A stretch of DNA of 64,000 nt from Capsulimonadaceae bacterium (GTDB lineage: Bacteria; Armatimonadota; Armatimonadia; Armatimonadales; Capsulimonadaceae), in contig JARLGU010000015.1 in NCBI GenBank assembly GCA_031292625.1, positions 248,001 through 312,000 on the forward strand. Direction: 5' to 3'. The notes beneath the pieces are model-generated. The model was not told the DNA's origin, ran no database searches, and worked only from the letters and a program-made list of their open reading frames with translations. A program made the position numbers and the translations under genes. Below are positions 44,029-53,367 of the stretch, piece after piece. How positions within the stretch are numbered: the first letter of the stretch is position 1; each line of letters opens with the position of its first letter.

Positions 44029-44374
44029 GGCGCTGTCCGGCGCGTCGCGGTAACTGGGAAAGTTGGATCTGTTCGTCACCGTTTTGCGTGCGCCGCAGGC
44101 GTGAGCTTACTGTCCCAAATGGTTCGGCAGACCCCGTTTGCTCGCTCGATTGCCCTTGCGAGTGCCCGTTGAAGCGCGGATTCGATTCTTCGTCGTCATT
44201 CCACATCCATGATCTAGAGAATCCTATTGACGGGATGGTCCGTTTAATAGTAACATAGACCGAGCCTGGGCTCTCCGCGAGCCAGTCCATTTCCCCGAGA
44301 TCCATACTGGGATCACGCTACATCACGACGTTCCACGAGATAGGGAACGTGTCGAAAGGGGTTTATCCAACATC
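44029..44374. other. Spacer with PPIase promoter
   Basis: No gene seen. I checked for tRNA, tmRNA and RNase P RNA because of a GGATTCGATTC-like string near 44180, but no cloverleaf or core motif forms. The second half holds the promoter at 44227-44256. Confidence 0.45.
44227..44256 (+). promoter_or_regulatory. Promoter of the parvulin gene
   Basis: TTGACG at 44227-44232, an 18-nt spacer and TAACAT at 44251-44256. Confidence 0.5.
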
Positions 44375-45646
44375 TTGAAGAGACTAACGCATAAGTACCT
44401 AATCGCCGTAGGCACGGCAATGACAATGGTCGCGCCGGCCGCGCTGGCCGCCGATCCAGTTCCGGCTCCGGCGCCGGCTCCTCCCGCCGCAGCGGCGCCG
44501 GCCCCCCCCGCAGCGCCTGCCGCGCCCGCAGTGAATGCCGCGCCAGCCGCTCCTGCAACTCCCGCGCCGGCGCAAGCGCCCGGACCAGGTTTGCCTCCGC
44601 CGCCTCCGACGAATGTTCCCGCTCCCGCTCCGGGGCGTCCGATGCCGCCTCAGTTTCCGGGCAACATGACGCCGTCCCGGCCAGTTGTGACAGCGGCGCA
44701 GGTTAATGCTCCTGGGGTTCATATCGTCAATCCGGCGACCATTAAGGTAACCGGCGATGCGGCAAGGGTTGGCTCGGCCGTCATTACGAACGAAGAGCTG
44801 GTTCGTCACTTCCTCTTGAACGGCGGGCAGAGCGCGCTGAACGACCTGATCGCGATGTCGATCGTCGAGCAAGAGGCGAAAAAGCAAGGCGTTTCCGTAA
44901 GCAAGTCTGAGCTTGGCCTCAAGTACGTCGAGTTCAAGCGTCAAGTACTCGAGCAAGCGCCGCCGAAGACAACATGGACGGCATTGCTGCTTCAGGAAGG
45001 CCGTTCGGAAGAGTACGCCATCGAGCAGGTTCGCCTTCGCCTTCTAGTTGAGAAGCTCATGGCGAAATCCGTCGCGCCGGTCGAGTTGGCGGGAAAGCGC
45101 CACCTCTACCATATCCTGATCCCGACGGTGCAAATTCCTGCACACGACGCCATTCCTGATGCCGCCGCGAAGGCTCAGATCCAGCAGATCGCCAGCGATA
45201 TTGCGGCGAACAAGATCACCTTCAAAGACGCCGCCAAGAAGTACTCGCTCGATGACCAGACGAAGGTTGCCGGCGGAGATCTTGGATGGATGGGCAAGGG
45301 CGAGGGACTCGACGCGGATTTCGAGAAGGCGGCATTCGCCCTCAAGGAAGGCGAAGTTAGCGCCCCCGTCAAGTCGCAGTTTGGCTACCACTTGATCTAT
45401 GTGGAACGGCTGGGCGAGAACGCGACGGCGGCCGAGAAGGCGAAAGCCAACGAGGAGAACCGCAGGGAGCGAATGAGCCAGCGCGATCTGCGCGGCTATA
45501 TGCAAGAGCTTCGCGGCAAGTATGCCGTCGAGAACCTGCTGCTGCCGGCTACCGCGCCCAAGGCAGTTGTTGCGGCTCCGAAGGCGCCTAGCGCCGTGAA
45601 GGCAAAGGCTGCAAAGCCCGCCGTCAGCAAGAAGCCAGCGAAGTAA
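44375..45646 (+). CDS. Exported parvulin-type peptidyl-prolyl isomerase (SurA/PrsA-like)
   Basis: A 423-residue foldase. A signal peptide (YLIAVGTAMTMVAPAALAAD) is followed by a Pro/Ala-rich linker to about residue 90. A SurA-type helical segment follows, then one PpiC domain at about residues 235-345 (KRHLYHILIP, KKYSLDDQTKVAGGDLGWM, FGYHLIYVERL). It ends in a Lys/Ala/Pro-rich tail. It likely helps fold exported proteins, which are numerous in this region. The TTG start at 44375 gives a proper signal peptide; an ATG 15 codons on would cut into it. Confidence 0.9.
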   Translation: MKRLTHKYLIAVGTAMTMVAPAALAADPVPAPAPAPPAAAAPAPPAAPAAPAVNAAPAAPATPAPAQAPGPGLPPPPPTNVPAPAPGRPMPPQFPGNMTPSRPVVTAAQVNAPGVHIVNPATIKVTGDAARVGSAVITNEELVRHFLLNGGQSALNDLIAMSIVEQEAKKQGVSVSKSELGLKYVEFKRQVLEQAPPKTTWTALLLQEGRSEEYAIEQVRLRLLVEKLMAKSVAPVELAGKRHLYHILIPTVQIPAHDAIPDAAAKAQIQQIASDIAANKITFKDAAKKYSLDDQTKVAGGDLGWMGKGEGLDADFEKAAFALKEGEVSAPVKSQFGYHLIYVERLGENATAAEKAKANEENRRERMSQRDLRGYMQELRGKYAVENLLLPATAPKAVVAAPKAPSAVKAKAAKPAVSKKPAK

Positions 45647-45656
45647 TACGGAAATA

Positions 45657-45688
45657 GGAGCGAGGACCATTAACCCGGTTCTCGCTCC
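45657..45688 (+). terminator. Stem-loop after the parvulin gene
   Basis: GGAGCGAG (45657-45664) pairs perfectly with CTCGCTCC (45681-45688), 10 nt after the stop codon. No T tract, so it may pause or stabilise rather than terminate. Confidence 0.45.
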
Positions 45689-45753
45689 ACTCTTCACGCA
45701 AGTATCTAACCGGTTTCGTTCTATCAATCCAATCTTCCGAGAGGTATATCCCA

Positions 45754-46914
45754 ATGGCAAAGAAAGCGATCAATATTGGGCTCGTCGGTTATAAATTCAT
45801 GGGGAAGGCGCATTCAAATGCCTATCGTCAAGTTGGACGTTTTTTCCCTGAATTAGAGGTTTCGCCCGTCCTCAAAGCGATCTGCGGACGCGATGAGCAG
45901 GGCGTGCGCGAAGCTGCCGACTCGCTCGGCTGGGAAAGCTACGAGACGGACTGGCGGAAGCTGATTGCGCGCGATGATATCGACGTGATCGACATTGCGA
46001 CCCCAGGAAACAGCCACGTGGACATCGCAATTGAGGCTGCCAAGGCCGGAAAGCATGTCTTTTGCGAAAAGCCGATCGCGACCGAAGCCGGGTCCGCAAA
46101 GCGGATGTTTGACGCCGTGAACAGCGCGGGCGTAAAGCACGCCGTTTTCTTTAACTACCGTAAAGCGCCTGCGGTTGCGCTTGCAAAGCAGCTAATCGAG
46201 CAGGGAGTCATCGGCGACATTTTTCATTGGCGCGGGACATATTTGCAGGACTGGATCGTCGATCCCGATTTCCCGCTGGTTTGGCGGTTGCGCAAGGAGG
46301 TTGCGGGCAGCGGTTCGCACGGCGACCTTGCGGCGCACCTTATCGACTCCGCAAGATACCTTGTAGGCGAGATCGCACAGGTTACTGGGTTGCTGGAGAC
46401 GTTTATTAAGGACCGGCCGGAAATGGCGTCAAGCGCCGGTCTTTCCGGCGAGGCGGATCTTTCGCGACGAGGAAAGGTTACTGTAGACGACCAGTCGCTT
46501 TTCCTGGCGCGATTCGAGTCGGGGGCGACCGGATCGTTCGAGGCAACGCGCCTTGCTCCTGGCCGCAAGAACTACAACAGGTTTGAGATCAACGGCAGCA
46601 AGGGGTCGCTCGTGTTCAACATGGAGCGAATGAATGAGCTGGAGGTCTATACAGAGGACAACGCAGCTGGCGCTTACGGTTTTCGGACTATTCAGGCGAC
46701 CGCGGGAAATCACCCGTACGCGGGACATTACTGGCCTGTAGCCCACATTATCGGCTACGAGCATACGTTCATCAACTTCGTGTATGACGCGCTGCACGCC
46801 ATTGCAAACGACCAGCAGCCGTCTCCAAACTTTTTGGATGGCTACATCAACAACCTTGTCCTCGACGCAGTCGAGCGCAGCTCACGGAGCGGGAATTGGG
46901 AAAAGGTGCAATAG
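45754..46914 (+). CDS. Gfo/Idh/MocA-family sugar oxidoreductase
   Basis: A 386-residue NAD(P)-dependent oxidoreductase. The Rossmann part opens [19 protein letters not shown] and holds [17 protein letters not shown], the family's EKP motif. The C-terminal domain has [29 protein letters not shown] with the candidate catalytic His, and a GSLVFNMER segment. Members act on sugars, inositols or amino sugars; substrate not determinable. GAGAGG lies upstream of the ATG at 45754. Confidence 0.93.
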   Translation: MAKKAINIGLVGYKFMGKAHSNAYRQVGRFFPELEVSPVLKAICGRDEQGVREAADSLGWESYETDWRKLIARDDIDVIDIATPGNSHVDIAIEAAKAGKHVFCEKPIATEAGSAKRMFDAVNSAGVKHAVFFNYRKAPAVALAKQLIEQGVIGDIFHWRGTYLQDWIVDPDFPLVWRLRKEVAGSGSHGDLAAHLIDSARYLVGEIAQVTGLLETFIKDRPEMASSAGLSGEADLSRRGKVTVDDQSLFLARFESGATGSFEATRLAPGRKNYNRFEINGSKGSLVFNMERMNELEVYTEDNAAGAYGFRTIQATAGNHPYAGHYWPVAHIIGYEHTFINFVYDALHAIANDQQPSPNFLDGYINNLVLDAVERSSRSGNWEKVQ

Positions 46915-46940
46915 GCATCGACGCTCGCATCTCGGATAAG

Positions 46941-46965
46941 CCGGCGGCGCGGTTCTGCCCGCCGG
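46941..46965. terminator. Stem-loop between convergent genes
   Basis: CCGGCGG (46941-46947) and CCGCCGG (46959-46965) pair perfectly around 11 nt, between the stop of the oxidoreductase gene and that of the small membrane protein gene. It could serve both strands. Confidence 0.4.
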
Positions 46966-46966
46966 T

Positions 46967-47197
46967 CTATCGGAGATAGGTGGTCCACAGCCAATAAAGG
47001 ATCACGCAAGCAATCAGGACCGTGCTCCAGCGCGGTCCAAGCCATTCCGCCAAGGGACTCTTCAGCAACTTACGCCATTGGCGCGCGGATCGTCCCGCCA
47101 GCTTTGCCTCCGCCTTGAGGAGCAGCTCAGCATCCTCGATTGGCTCGTCTGTCTCTGCAGGCGGCGACGCATCGGGTTCGTTCGGAGTGGGTTCCAC
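46967..47197 (-). CDS. Small membrane protein, function unknown
   Basis: A 76-residue protein: an acidic, Pro-rich N-terminus, a helical basic segment (GRSARQWRKLLKSPLAEWLG) and one C-terminal membrane helix (TVLIACVILYWLWTTYL). The tail-anchored layout and clean amphipathic segment argue for a real gene. I do not recognise the family. It lies 72 nt downstream of the acyl-carrier-like gene on the same strand. Confidence 0.55.
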   Translation of the reverse strand: MEPTPNEPDASPPAETDEPIEDAELLLKAEAKLAGRSARQWRKLLKSPLAEWLGPRWSTVLIACVILYWLWTTYLR

Positions 47198-47269
47198 GTG
47201 AGAGATAATACCTTCCGCAATGGGCTTGCGCCGGCAATTCTCACCGGATGATCTAGCCCCCTGGTTCTT

Positions 47270-47674
47270 CTAGTCCGCAAGTATTATGGCGACATCTCTC
47301 AGTGTAGCGATGAACTTTGCGTCAAGGTGCGTGGCTCCTAAAAGTCTTGATTCGACTGCTATGCGTAGCCTGTCGACTCCGGCGGAATCGCCTCCGGTTA
47401 TTTTAGGATGTCCGGCCAGATCGTCAAGCTTGTCGGTTGGGCGTAAGTACCCGGGCTTTGTGTGCAACAGCTTAGCGATCTTGCGCCAGACAGCAACGAA
47501 TGCTTGTCTCGTAATGATTTGGTCCTGAAAATACTGGTTGTAAATTTCGTCTTCGGATAAAAGGGGACGCCCGGATACGCCGCTATAGCGGCGCTTACGC
47601 TCGTAGTCCGTGAAAAGCTTCGAAAGCAATACGGCGGCTGAGACGATCAGAAGAAGAATTGTAAATTTATCCAT
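47270..47674 (-). CDS. Anchored protein with acyl-carrier-like C-terminal domain (paralogue A)
   Basis: A 134-residue protein. Residues 3-20 form a membrane helix, then a basic stretch, then LLSEDEIYNQYFQD. From about residue 58 the sequence follows the pattern of an acyl carrier domain: VWRKIAKLLHTKPGYLRPTDKLDDL, then GGDSAGVDRLRIAVESRL with Ser97 at the phosphopantetheine position, and TLRDVAIILAD at the end. It aligns along its length with the protein at 48005-48418. The start at 47674 is chosen to match that paralogue; longer forms up to 47836 are open. Role unknown; a carrier for lipid or acyl transfer at the membrane is inference. Confidence 0.65.
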   Translation of the reverse strand: MDKFTILLLIVSAAVLLSKLFTDYERKRRYSGVSGRPLLSEDEIYNQYFQDQIITRQAFVAVWRKIAKLLHTKPGYLRPTDKLDDLAGHPKITGGDSAGVDRLRIAVESRLLGATHLDAKFIATLRDVAIILAD

Positions 47675-48004
47675 GGGCCAGCCTGCGACAGCAAAGATGC
47701 GATTTACTGAGAGCGCGTGAAATAACTCTGCATGGTGTGAAGAGATTTCAAGACGGCTCATGCCTCCTTCTTGGTCGCTTCGCTCCAGGTTAGTCACAGC
47801 CAGCTGCTTGCGACAAAATCGCCGTCTACGGCGCACGAAAAATGGCCCGCCCGTTCGACAAACTCACCGCCCTGAGAGCGCCGAGGGGCCGGCCAGAGAA
47901 GGGCTCCGAATTCTTTACTCGTATTGCTCGGCTCTATTGCATAGAGGAGCCGTAGTGAGAAGCAATTCGATATATTTCACACCCTCTGCGGCAATCAGCG
48001 CTCG
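47675..48004. other. Spacer between the two carrier-like genes
   Basis: The frame of paralogue A stays open upstream to 47836, so part of this may be coding. Otherwise no gene or promoter I can defend. Confidence 0.4.
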
Positions 48005-48418
48005 CTAGCAGTCGTCGGCAAGCGCCTCGATGATGTCGCCCAGGCTTCGAATATCGCTGCATTTCGCCTGCGGCATCGAACATTGCCGCACTTCGGACTC
48101 GAACACAAGGTCCTCGACGTCGGTCAATTGGGCCAGCTCGTCGCCCGAGGCGACACCGGAGAGAAGCGCTAATTCGTCGCCAGGCCGAAGCCTTCCGGCG
48201 TCCGCATGCAAGATGGCGGCGATTTTACGCCAAGCATACGCGAACTGCTCTAACGATAAGGTCGAATCAGTACGGTAGATTTCGTAGATTTCTCGCTCGG
48301 TCAGGGGCGGCCGGCATATTAGAAGTGCGTTGCGGCGACGGCGTTCAGCGCTCGTTACGGTGCGTTTGTGGCAGGCCTTGCCTATTAGGGATATAAATAG
48401 GCGTATGATTCTAATCAT
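48005..48418 (-). CDS. Anchored protein with degenerate acyl-carrier-like domain (paralogue B)
   Basis: A 137-residue relative of the protein at 47270. It has an N-terminal hydrophobic stretch (IIRLFISLIG), a basic region, PPLTEREIYEIYRTD, YAWRKIAAILHADAGRLRPGDEL and IRSLGDIIEALAD. Where paralogue A has Asp-Ser, this protein reads GDELAQLTD with no serine at the phosphopantetheine position. It also has extra cysteines near the end (Cys113, Cys120, Cys137). It starts only 9 nt after the stop of the GH16 gene, so it may ride on that operon. A 7-bp-arm dyad TATGATT-CT-AATCATA (48404-48419) overlaps its start codon. Confidence 0.65.
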   Translation of the reverse strand: MIRIIRLFISLIGKACHKRTVTSAERRRRNALLICRPPLTEREIYEIYRTDSTLSLEQFAYAWRKIAAILHADAGRLRPGDELALLSGVASGDELAQLTDVEDLVFESEVRQCSMPQAKCSDIRSLGDIIEALADDC

Positions 48419-48427
48419 AATGGCATG

Positions 48428-49717
48428 TCATTGCCTTGCATAGGCACGCACGTATTTTACCTGCATATCCGAGGGATCAGGCGTTTTGTCGATGGGCCAG
48501 CCTCCTCCGAGAGCGAGGTTCACGAGCATATACATCGGACCAGTTGCCTCGGGCGGCGTTGGACGGCGGAACATCTCGACGCCGTCAAAGTACCATATAA
48601 TGTCGGTCGGATCCCACATGACTCCGTAATTGTGAAAGTCTGCCGCCATGTCGGCGACGTACTCGGCAGCGCCGGTGGCAGTGTGCTTATTCGGGGCCCA
48701 CGTGTGCAGGGTCGTATAGAGGTTCTGCGGCGCGTGTCCGTACTGCTCGACGACATCGATCTCAACGTCGGTGACCGACGAATTGCCGATCCTGTCTGCG
48801 CAGAGCATCCAGAAGGCAGGCCAGGTTCCAGGACCTTTCGGGAACTTTGCTCGCATCTCGAAGTAGCCGTATTTCTGTGCAAAGCCATTCTTATGCGAAT
48901 CCATCGTGGCGAGCAATCCGGATTGCCAGTGATCGGCCGCCTTTCGGGCTTCAATGGTGAGGATGCCGTCCTTTACCGAAAATGGGAAACCGTCCGTTTC
49001 ATCCATGAACCGGGCGTCGCCGAAGTTGCCTCCGACGGGGCGGCGCGAATACCAGCGGCGGCCCGGTCCATCGGTTGCCGCATCGAGCGCATTGAACTCA
49101 TCATCGAACGTCATATGGTAGCCTTTGAGGCTCAGCGTCTTCGGCCGGGAGGAATCAAGAGGAGCGCTTGGCGCGTTGTGGTCGATCACAATCTGGCCGC
49201 ACATGTAGGTGTCGTCCTCGTCAGGGACGACACCCTTGCCGGGCAGGATCGGCACACGTCGCCAGCCGGGAGGCGCTTTCGTATTTCGATACAATCCCGC
49301 GACGATTGTGTAGACGCCATCGGGAACGGTCGCCGGAACAAAGATCGTCTGCGTATAGCTAACGAGGCCCGTCCACTTGCTGGTTGCCGGATACGGATCG
49401 TGGTCGCCCTGAAAGACCATTTGTCCGGCGGGGTTCATGAAGTGGACGAATACGGTGTACTCTTGGTCCATCGGCCGGGCGTTCCAGTTCATGGTGAGCT
49501 TAAATGGCTGTCCGGCTGGTATCGCCTTGGGACGAGAGGTCGCAGGCAAGAGGATGGGCGCAACGTCGGAGACCGCCGCGCCGGCGTGTATATCGTCCAC
49601 CACTATGACGGGCTGTGTATGTGCCGGGGAAGCGCACGCGGCCATGACGGCGAACGAAAGGACGGCTAGAAGAGGAAAATCCAAACGACCAGCAAAATGG
49701 GCGGGGGCGTATAGCAC
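48428..49717 (-). CDS. GH16 family endo-beta-glucanase/laminarinase-like lipoprotein
   Basis: A 429-residue exported enzyme. The leader ends FAVMAACAS, a lipobox with Cys near 28. Residues about 40-190 are a beta-sandwich domain of unknown type. The GH16 domain follows from about 205 (YHMTFDDEFNALD) with the catalytic motif VEIDVVEQYG: Glu319 as nucleophile, Asp321, and Glu324 as acid/base. It also has GYFEMRAKFPKGPGTWPAFWML and MYMLVNLALGGGWP. GH16 members cut beta-1,3 or 1,3-1,4 glucans, agar or carrageenan. GTG start at 49717 with AAGGA 7 nt upstream. Last catabolic gene of the esterase cluster. Confidence 0.92.
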   Translation of the reverse strand: MLYAPAHFAGRLDFPLLAVLSFAVMAACASPAHTQPVIVVDDIHAGAAVSDVAPILLPATSRPKAIPAGQPFKLTMNWNARPMDQEYTVFVHFMNPAGQMVFQGDHDPYPATSKWTGLVSYTQTIFVPATVPDGVYTIVAGLYRNTKAPPGWRRVPILPGKGVVPDEDDTYMCGQIVIDHNAPSAPLDSSRPKTLSLKGYHMTFDDEFNALDAATDGPGRRWYSRRPVGGNFGDARFMDETDGFPFSVKDGILTIEARKAADHWQSGLLATMDSHKNGFAQKYGYFEMRAKFPKGPGTWPAFWMLCADRIGNSSVTDVEIDVVEQYGHAPQNLYTTLHTWAPNKHTATGAAEYVADMAADFHNYGVMWDPTDIIWYFDGVEMFRRPTPPEATGPMYMLVNLALGGGWPIDKTPDPSDMQVKYVRAYARQ

Positions 49718-49785
49718 TTGTCAATCCTTGTTCCAGACCAAGCGCATTGCCCCGTCTCATTCTGCAAGGCGGGGCAATGTGATCG

Positions 49786-51543
49786 TTATTTGGGCGGCCC
49801 AGGGAACGCGCTTGGTTCGGACGCCCACGGCCAGTTGTCGGTTTTAAACGGTGACGCGGGCAGCCCAGCGCCATTGGAAAGGTTCGCTACGGGATAGTTC
49901 GCCCAGCCATAGCGGACGGCGACCGGCGATTTAACGTTTGGGCTTGAGACGACGACGCTATCGCCGTCTATGATTGCGTCAGCCGTGAAATACTCGCCAT
50001 CAGCGCCGGCGACCTCGAACCCGACCAGTTTGCCAGCGGGCGCGACAACATCGCCGTCATCGGATACGTTGTGTACTTCGATGGCCTTAAGTCCCTTCGC
50101 GTGCCAGAACCAGACGCGCAAGGCCGGGGCGGACGGTGAAACCGGCTGGTCGCCTTTCGGCTTGGCATTGAGAATCGATGGAGTGAGCGCGTCGCCGTTT
50201 CCGAAAGACCTGTGTACGCTAAACTTCTCGATCGCCTTGTAGACAGGTCCGGAATACTCGACATTCTGTCCATAGACATTGGCGCGTGCAATTAACGCAA
50301 GACGGACGCCGACGGGTTCCTTGCGGCGAGGATGTATATCCTTGACGTCGCCAAGGTCTGTGATGACCGCCATCCCAGTATTGGGCAGCGTGTTTAAGGT
50401 CTGGCGCTGTGCTTCGCGAAGATCTGCCCAGGAGTTCGCGCCCTTGGGCAATGGAGTTGAACTGATCGGCATGAAGGGGGCGAGCTGAACGAACAGGAAA
50501 GGGAAGTCGCCCTGTCCCCAGCGCGTGCGCCAGTCCGTAATCATGGCCGGAAAGAGCGATTTATACCCATAACCATCTCCGCCATTGGACTCGCCCTGGT
50601 ACCAGATAGCGCCGCGAATGCCATAGGGAATGATCGGCGCGATCATACCGTTGTAAAGGTGCGATGCGCCATTGGGCCAATGTTCGTTATCGACGGGTTT
50701 ACGCGGAGATTGTGGCGCATTGGTCGGGATAGGATTGCCCGCCGTCTTCGCGGCGGCAACATCTGCTTGAAACTTTTGAAGGTCGGCGTTGTATTTATCG
50801 AGCTTGTTATAGTAGTCAACGAGTTGGAGCGGGATCAGCGTCGGATACAGGTATTCTTCCTTCAAATAGTGGTGGAAGGCCGGATTCGCTGCAAGGGCCT
50901 CATGGCTAGTCCAAGCCTGTGCGGGGGTGCCGCCCCAGTTATCGTGGATCAAGCCAACGGGCACGTGAAGCGCCTTGCGCAACTCGCGGCCGAAGAAGTA
51001 GCCGACCGCCGATAGATTGGGCACGGTATCCACGGTGGCTTCTTGCCACGCGCCGCCAACCGTCGTTTGCGGAGTGATCCCCACGTTGTGCGGGACGATT
51101 ACAAAATGGAGGAGCGGGTCGGCAGAAGCCGGTATGGCTTCCTTGGAGAATGCGGGCTGCGTCCAGCCCTTCATTGGATACTCCATATTAGACTGTCCGC
51201 TGCAGATCCACACCTCTCCGACCAGGATGTTGTTCAGGGTAACTTTATCGTTTGCCGCCCCTGCGACATTGAGCGTGTACGGTCCGCCCGCGCGAATAGG
51301 TTTTAGCCTCACCGACCAATTTCCGTCGGAACCCGACACGGTTTTGACGTTCTGTCCCTTGATCGAGACGGTGATCGGCTCGTTAGGATCAGCGGTACCC
51401 CAAACCGGGATCGGTTGATTCTGCTGGAATACGGCGTTGTCCGTAAAGAGTGGTCCGGGCGTAATTGTGGCCTTTGCGACTTGCATGCCGGATACGGCGA
51501 AAAGGGCTGTCGCGACATACGCAAGGCTACGAAACGAGTTCAT
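49786..51543 (-). CDS. Exported sialate O-acetylesterase-like carbohydrate esterase, copy 1
   Basis: A 585-residue exported SGNH-type esterase. The signal peptide ends near AKA. A beta domain (LFTDNAVFQQNQPIPVWG) is followed by the esterase core with WICSGQSNMEYP (nucleophile Ser in GQSNM), GAIWYQGESN, and DIHPRRKEPVG, where Asp and His complete the triad. Members remove acetyl groups from sialic acid or other sugars; in environmental bacteria they often act on plant or algal glycans. ATG at 51543 follows AGGAG. Two close paralogues lie directly upstream. Confidence 0.92.
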   Translation of the reverse strand: MNSFRSLAYVATALFAVSGMQVAKATITPGPLFTDNAVFQQNQPIPVWGTADPNEPITVSIKGQNVKTVSGSDGNWSVRLKPIRAGGPYTLNVAGAANDKVTLNNILVGEVWICSGQSNMEYPMKGWTQPAFSKEAIPASADPLLHFVIVPHNVGITPQTTVGGAWQEATVDTVPNLSAVGYFFGRELRKALHVPVGLIHDNWGGTPAQAWTSHEALAANPAFHHYLKEEYLYPTLIPLQLVDYYNKLDKYNADLQKFQADVAAAKTAGNPIPTNAPQSPRKPVDNEHWPNGASHLYNGMIAPIIPYGIRGAIWYQGESNGGDGYGYKSLFPAMITDWRTRWGQGDFPFLFVQLAPFMPISSTPLPKGANSWADLREAQRQTLNTLPNTGMAVITDLGDVKDIHPRRKEPVGVRLALIARANVYGQNVEYSGPVYKAIEKFSVHRSFGNGDALTPSILNAKPKGDQPVSPSAPALRVWFWHAKGLKAIEVHNVSDDGDVVAPAGKLVGFEVAGADGEYFTADAIIDGDSVVVSSPNVKSPVAVRYGWANYPVANLSNGAGLPASPFKTDNWPWASEPSAFPGPPK

Positions 51544-51613
51544 GAGGCTTCTCCTGTCAATCGCCCGGCGCGGTTCATGCGAGTGCATGGCCGCGCCGGG
51601 AGGTTAACGTATT

Positions 51614-53290
51614 CTATTTGGCAGCCGTGGGCTGGTCTTTTGGACCGGATGCCCATGGAAAGTTGTCGAACTTGAACGGGGACGCAGGCAACCCCGCGGC
51701 ATTCGCCAAATTCGCAACCGGGTAGTTGGCCCAGCCGTATCGTACGGCGACCGGCGCGCTCACGCTAGCGCTCGACACGACAACGCTGTTGCCGTCAATT
51801 GTCGCGTCAGCGGCGAAGTAGTTGCCGTCGGATCCGGCGACTTCAAAGCCGACCAGCTTGTCCGCCGTTGCAACGACCGGCCCATCGTCGTCCGCGTCGT
51901 GTACGTCGATCGACTTCAGGCCAGCCGCGTGGGTGAATTGGATCTCAACTTTGGAGTCTGTGATCTTTACGCTATCCAATACCGGCCCCGAATATTCGAC
52001 ATTTTCGCCGTAAACCTGCGCACGGGCGATAAGAGCGAGGCGATCGCCTACGGGCTCCTTGCGGCGAGGATGAACGTCGCTAGACGCGCCAAGATCGGTA
52101 ATCACGGCCATCCCCGTGTTGGGCAGAGCCGTCAAAGTGAGGCGCTGAGCCTCGCGAAGGTCGGCCCACGTGTTCGCCCCGGGAGCGACAGGCGCCTTAT
52201 TGATTCCCATAAATGGCGCGAGCTGAACGAAGTAGAACGGGAAATCTCCCTCGCCCCAGCGTGCTCGCCAATCCGCGATCATCGTTGGGAAAAGCGTCTT
52301 GTATTCGTAGCCGCGTCCGCCATTGTTTTCGCCTTGATACCAGATGGCGCCGCGAATGCCGTAGGGAATCAGCGGGGCAATCATTCCGTTGAAAAGGTGC
52401 GCCGCGCCATTGGGCCAATGTTCGTACGTAGGCGGGCGGCGCGGCGGTGTTGGGGCTTTGGCGGTAAAGGGAGTCCCGGCGGCCTTTGCCGCATCGGCAT
52501 CGGCCTGATACTTTGCCTTCGCCGTATTGTAGGCGTCGAGCTTTGTGTTGTAATCCGCCAGCAGCTTAGGATATTGGTCAGGATAGGCCGCCTCCTCGTC
52601 AACGAGGTGACGCAATTCCGGGACCGCCTGCAGCGCTTCCTTGCTCGTCCATGCTTCCGCCGATGTGCCGCCCCAATTCACATGGATCAGGCCGACCGGC
52701 ACGCCAAGCGCTTTGCGCAGGTCGCGTCCGAAGAAATAACCAACTGCGGTCAGGTTGCCCACCGTTTCAGGCTTCGCTTCCTGCCAAGCTCCCCCAACGG
52801 TCCTTCGCGGGGTTATCCCGATGGTGTTGGAAACGATCGCGAAGTGAAGCATCGGATCCGCGGAAGTAGGGATCGCTACCTTGGCGTAAATGGTGAGTTC
52901 AGGAGCCACTTTGAAGCCAGAAAGCGGGTACTGCATATTGGATTGACCACTGCAGATCCAGACTTCTCCGACTAAAATATTCTTTAGCGTAATGGTGTCC
53001 GCTGGAGTGCCGGTAATCGTAAGCGTATACGGGCCTCCCGCAGGCATCGGCGTTAAGTTCACCGACCATGCTCCGGCAGCGTCCGCCGTCGTCGTGACAG
53101 TTTGGCCGTTCATGGAAACGGTAATCGGCTCGTTGGCATCCGCCGTTCCCCATACGGGGATCGGCAGTTCCTGCTGGAGCACGGCATTGTCCGTGAAGAG
53201 CGGGCCAGGCGTAATTGCGGCGTAAGCGCTTTGCACGCCAAATGTGGCGAGCAGCACGGCGACGCACAGGATGCGACGAAGAATTGTCAT
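51614..53290 (-). CDS. Exported sialate O-acetylesterase-like carbohydrate esterase, copy 2
   Basis: A 558-residue paralogue with the same parts: signal peptide (RRILCVAVLLATFGVQSAYA), LFTDNAVLQQELPIPVWG, WICSGQSNMQYP, GAIWYQGENNGG, DVHPRRKEPVG. The loop after the Ser motif differs from copies 1 and 3 (GFKVAPELTIYAKVA), so specificity may differ. It is 70 nt from the next gene. Confidence 0.92.
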   Translation of the reverse strand: MTILRRILCVAVLLATFGVQSAYAAITPGPLFTDNAVLQQELPIPVWGTADANEPITVSMNGQTVTTTADAAGAWSVNLTPMPAGGPYTLTITGTPADTITLKNILVGEVWICSGQSNMQYPLSGFKVAPELTIYAKVAIPTSADPMLHFAIVSNTIGITPRRTVGGAWQEAKPETVGNLTAVGYFFGRDLRKALGVPVGLIHVNWGGTSAEAWTSKEALQAVPELRHLVDEEAAYPDQYPKLLADYNTKLDAYNTAKAKYQADADAAKAAGTPFTAKAPTPPRRPPTYEHWPNGAAHLFNGMIAPLIPYGIRGAIWYQGENNGGRGYEYKTLFPTMIADWRARWGEGDFPFYFVQLAPFMGINKAPVAPGANTWADLREAQRLTLTALPNTGMAVITDLGASSDVHPRRKEPVGDRLALIARAQVYGENVEYSGPVLDSVKITDSKVEIQFTHAAGLKSIDVHDADDDGPVVATADKLVGFEVAGSDGNYFAADATIDGNSVVVSSASVSAPVAVRYGWANYPVANLANAAGLPASPFKFDNFPWASGPKDQPTAAK

Positions 53291-53367
53291 TATAGATCTC
53301 CCGGAAGCCCGCCAGCTCGTTGGGAATACGCACCGGCGGGCAAATAATCGTTAGGGCCAAGAGAGCG

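Noticed and set aside
44150-44220. T-loop-like GGATTCGATTC string suggesting a tRNA or tmRNA
   Set aside because: No acceptor stem, anticodon stem or 3' CCA context can be folded around it on either strand.
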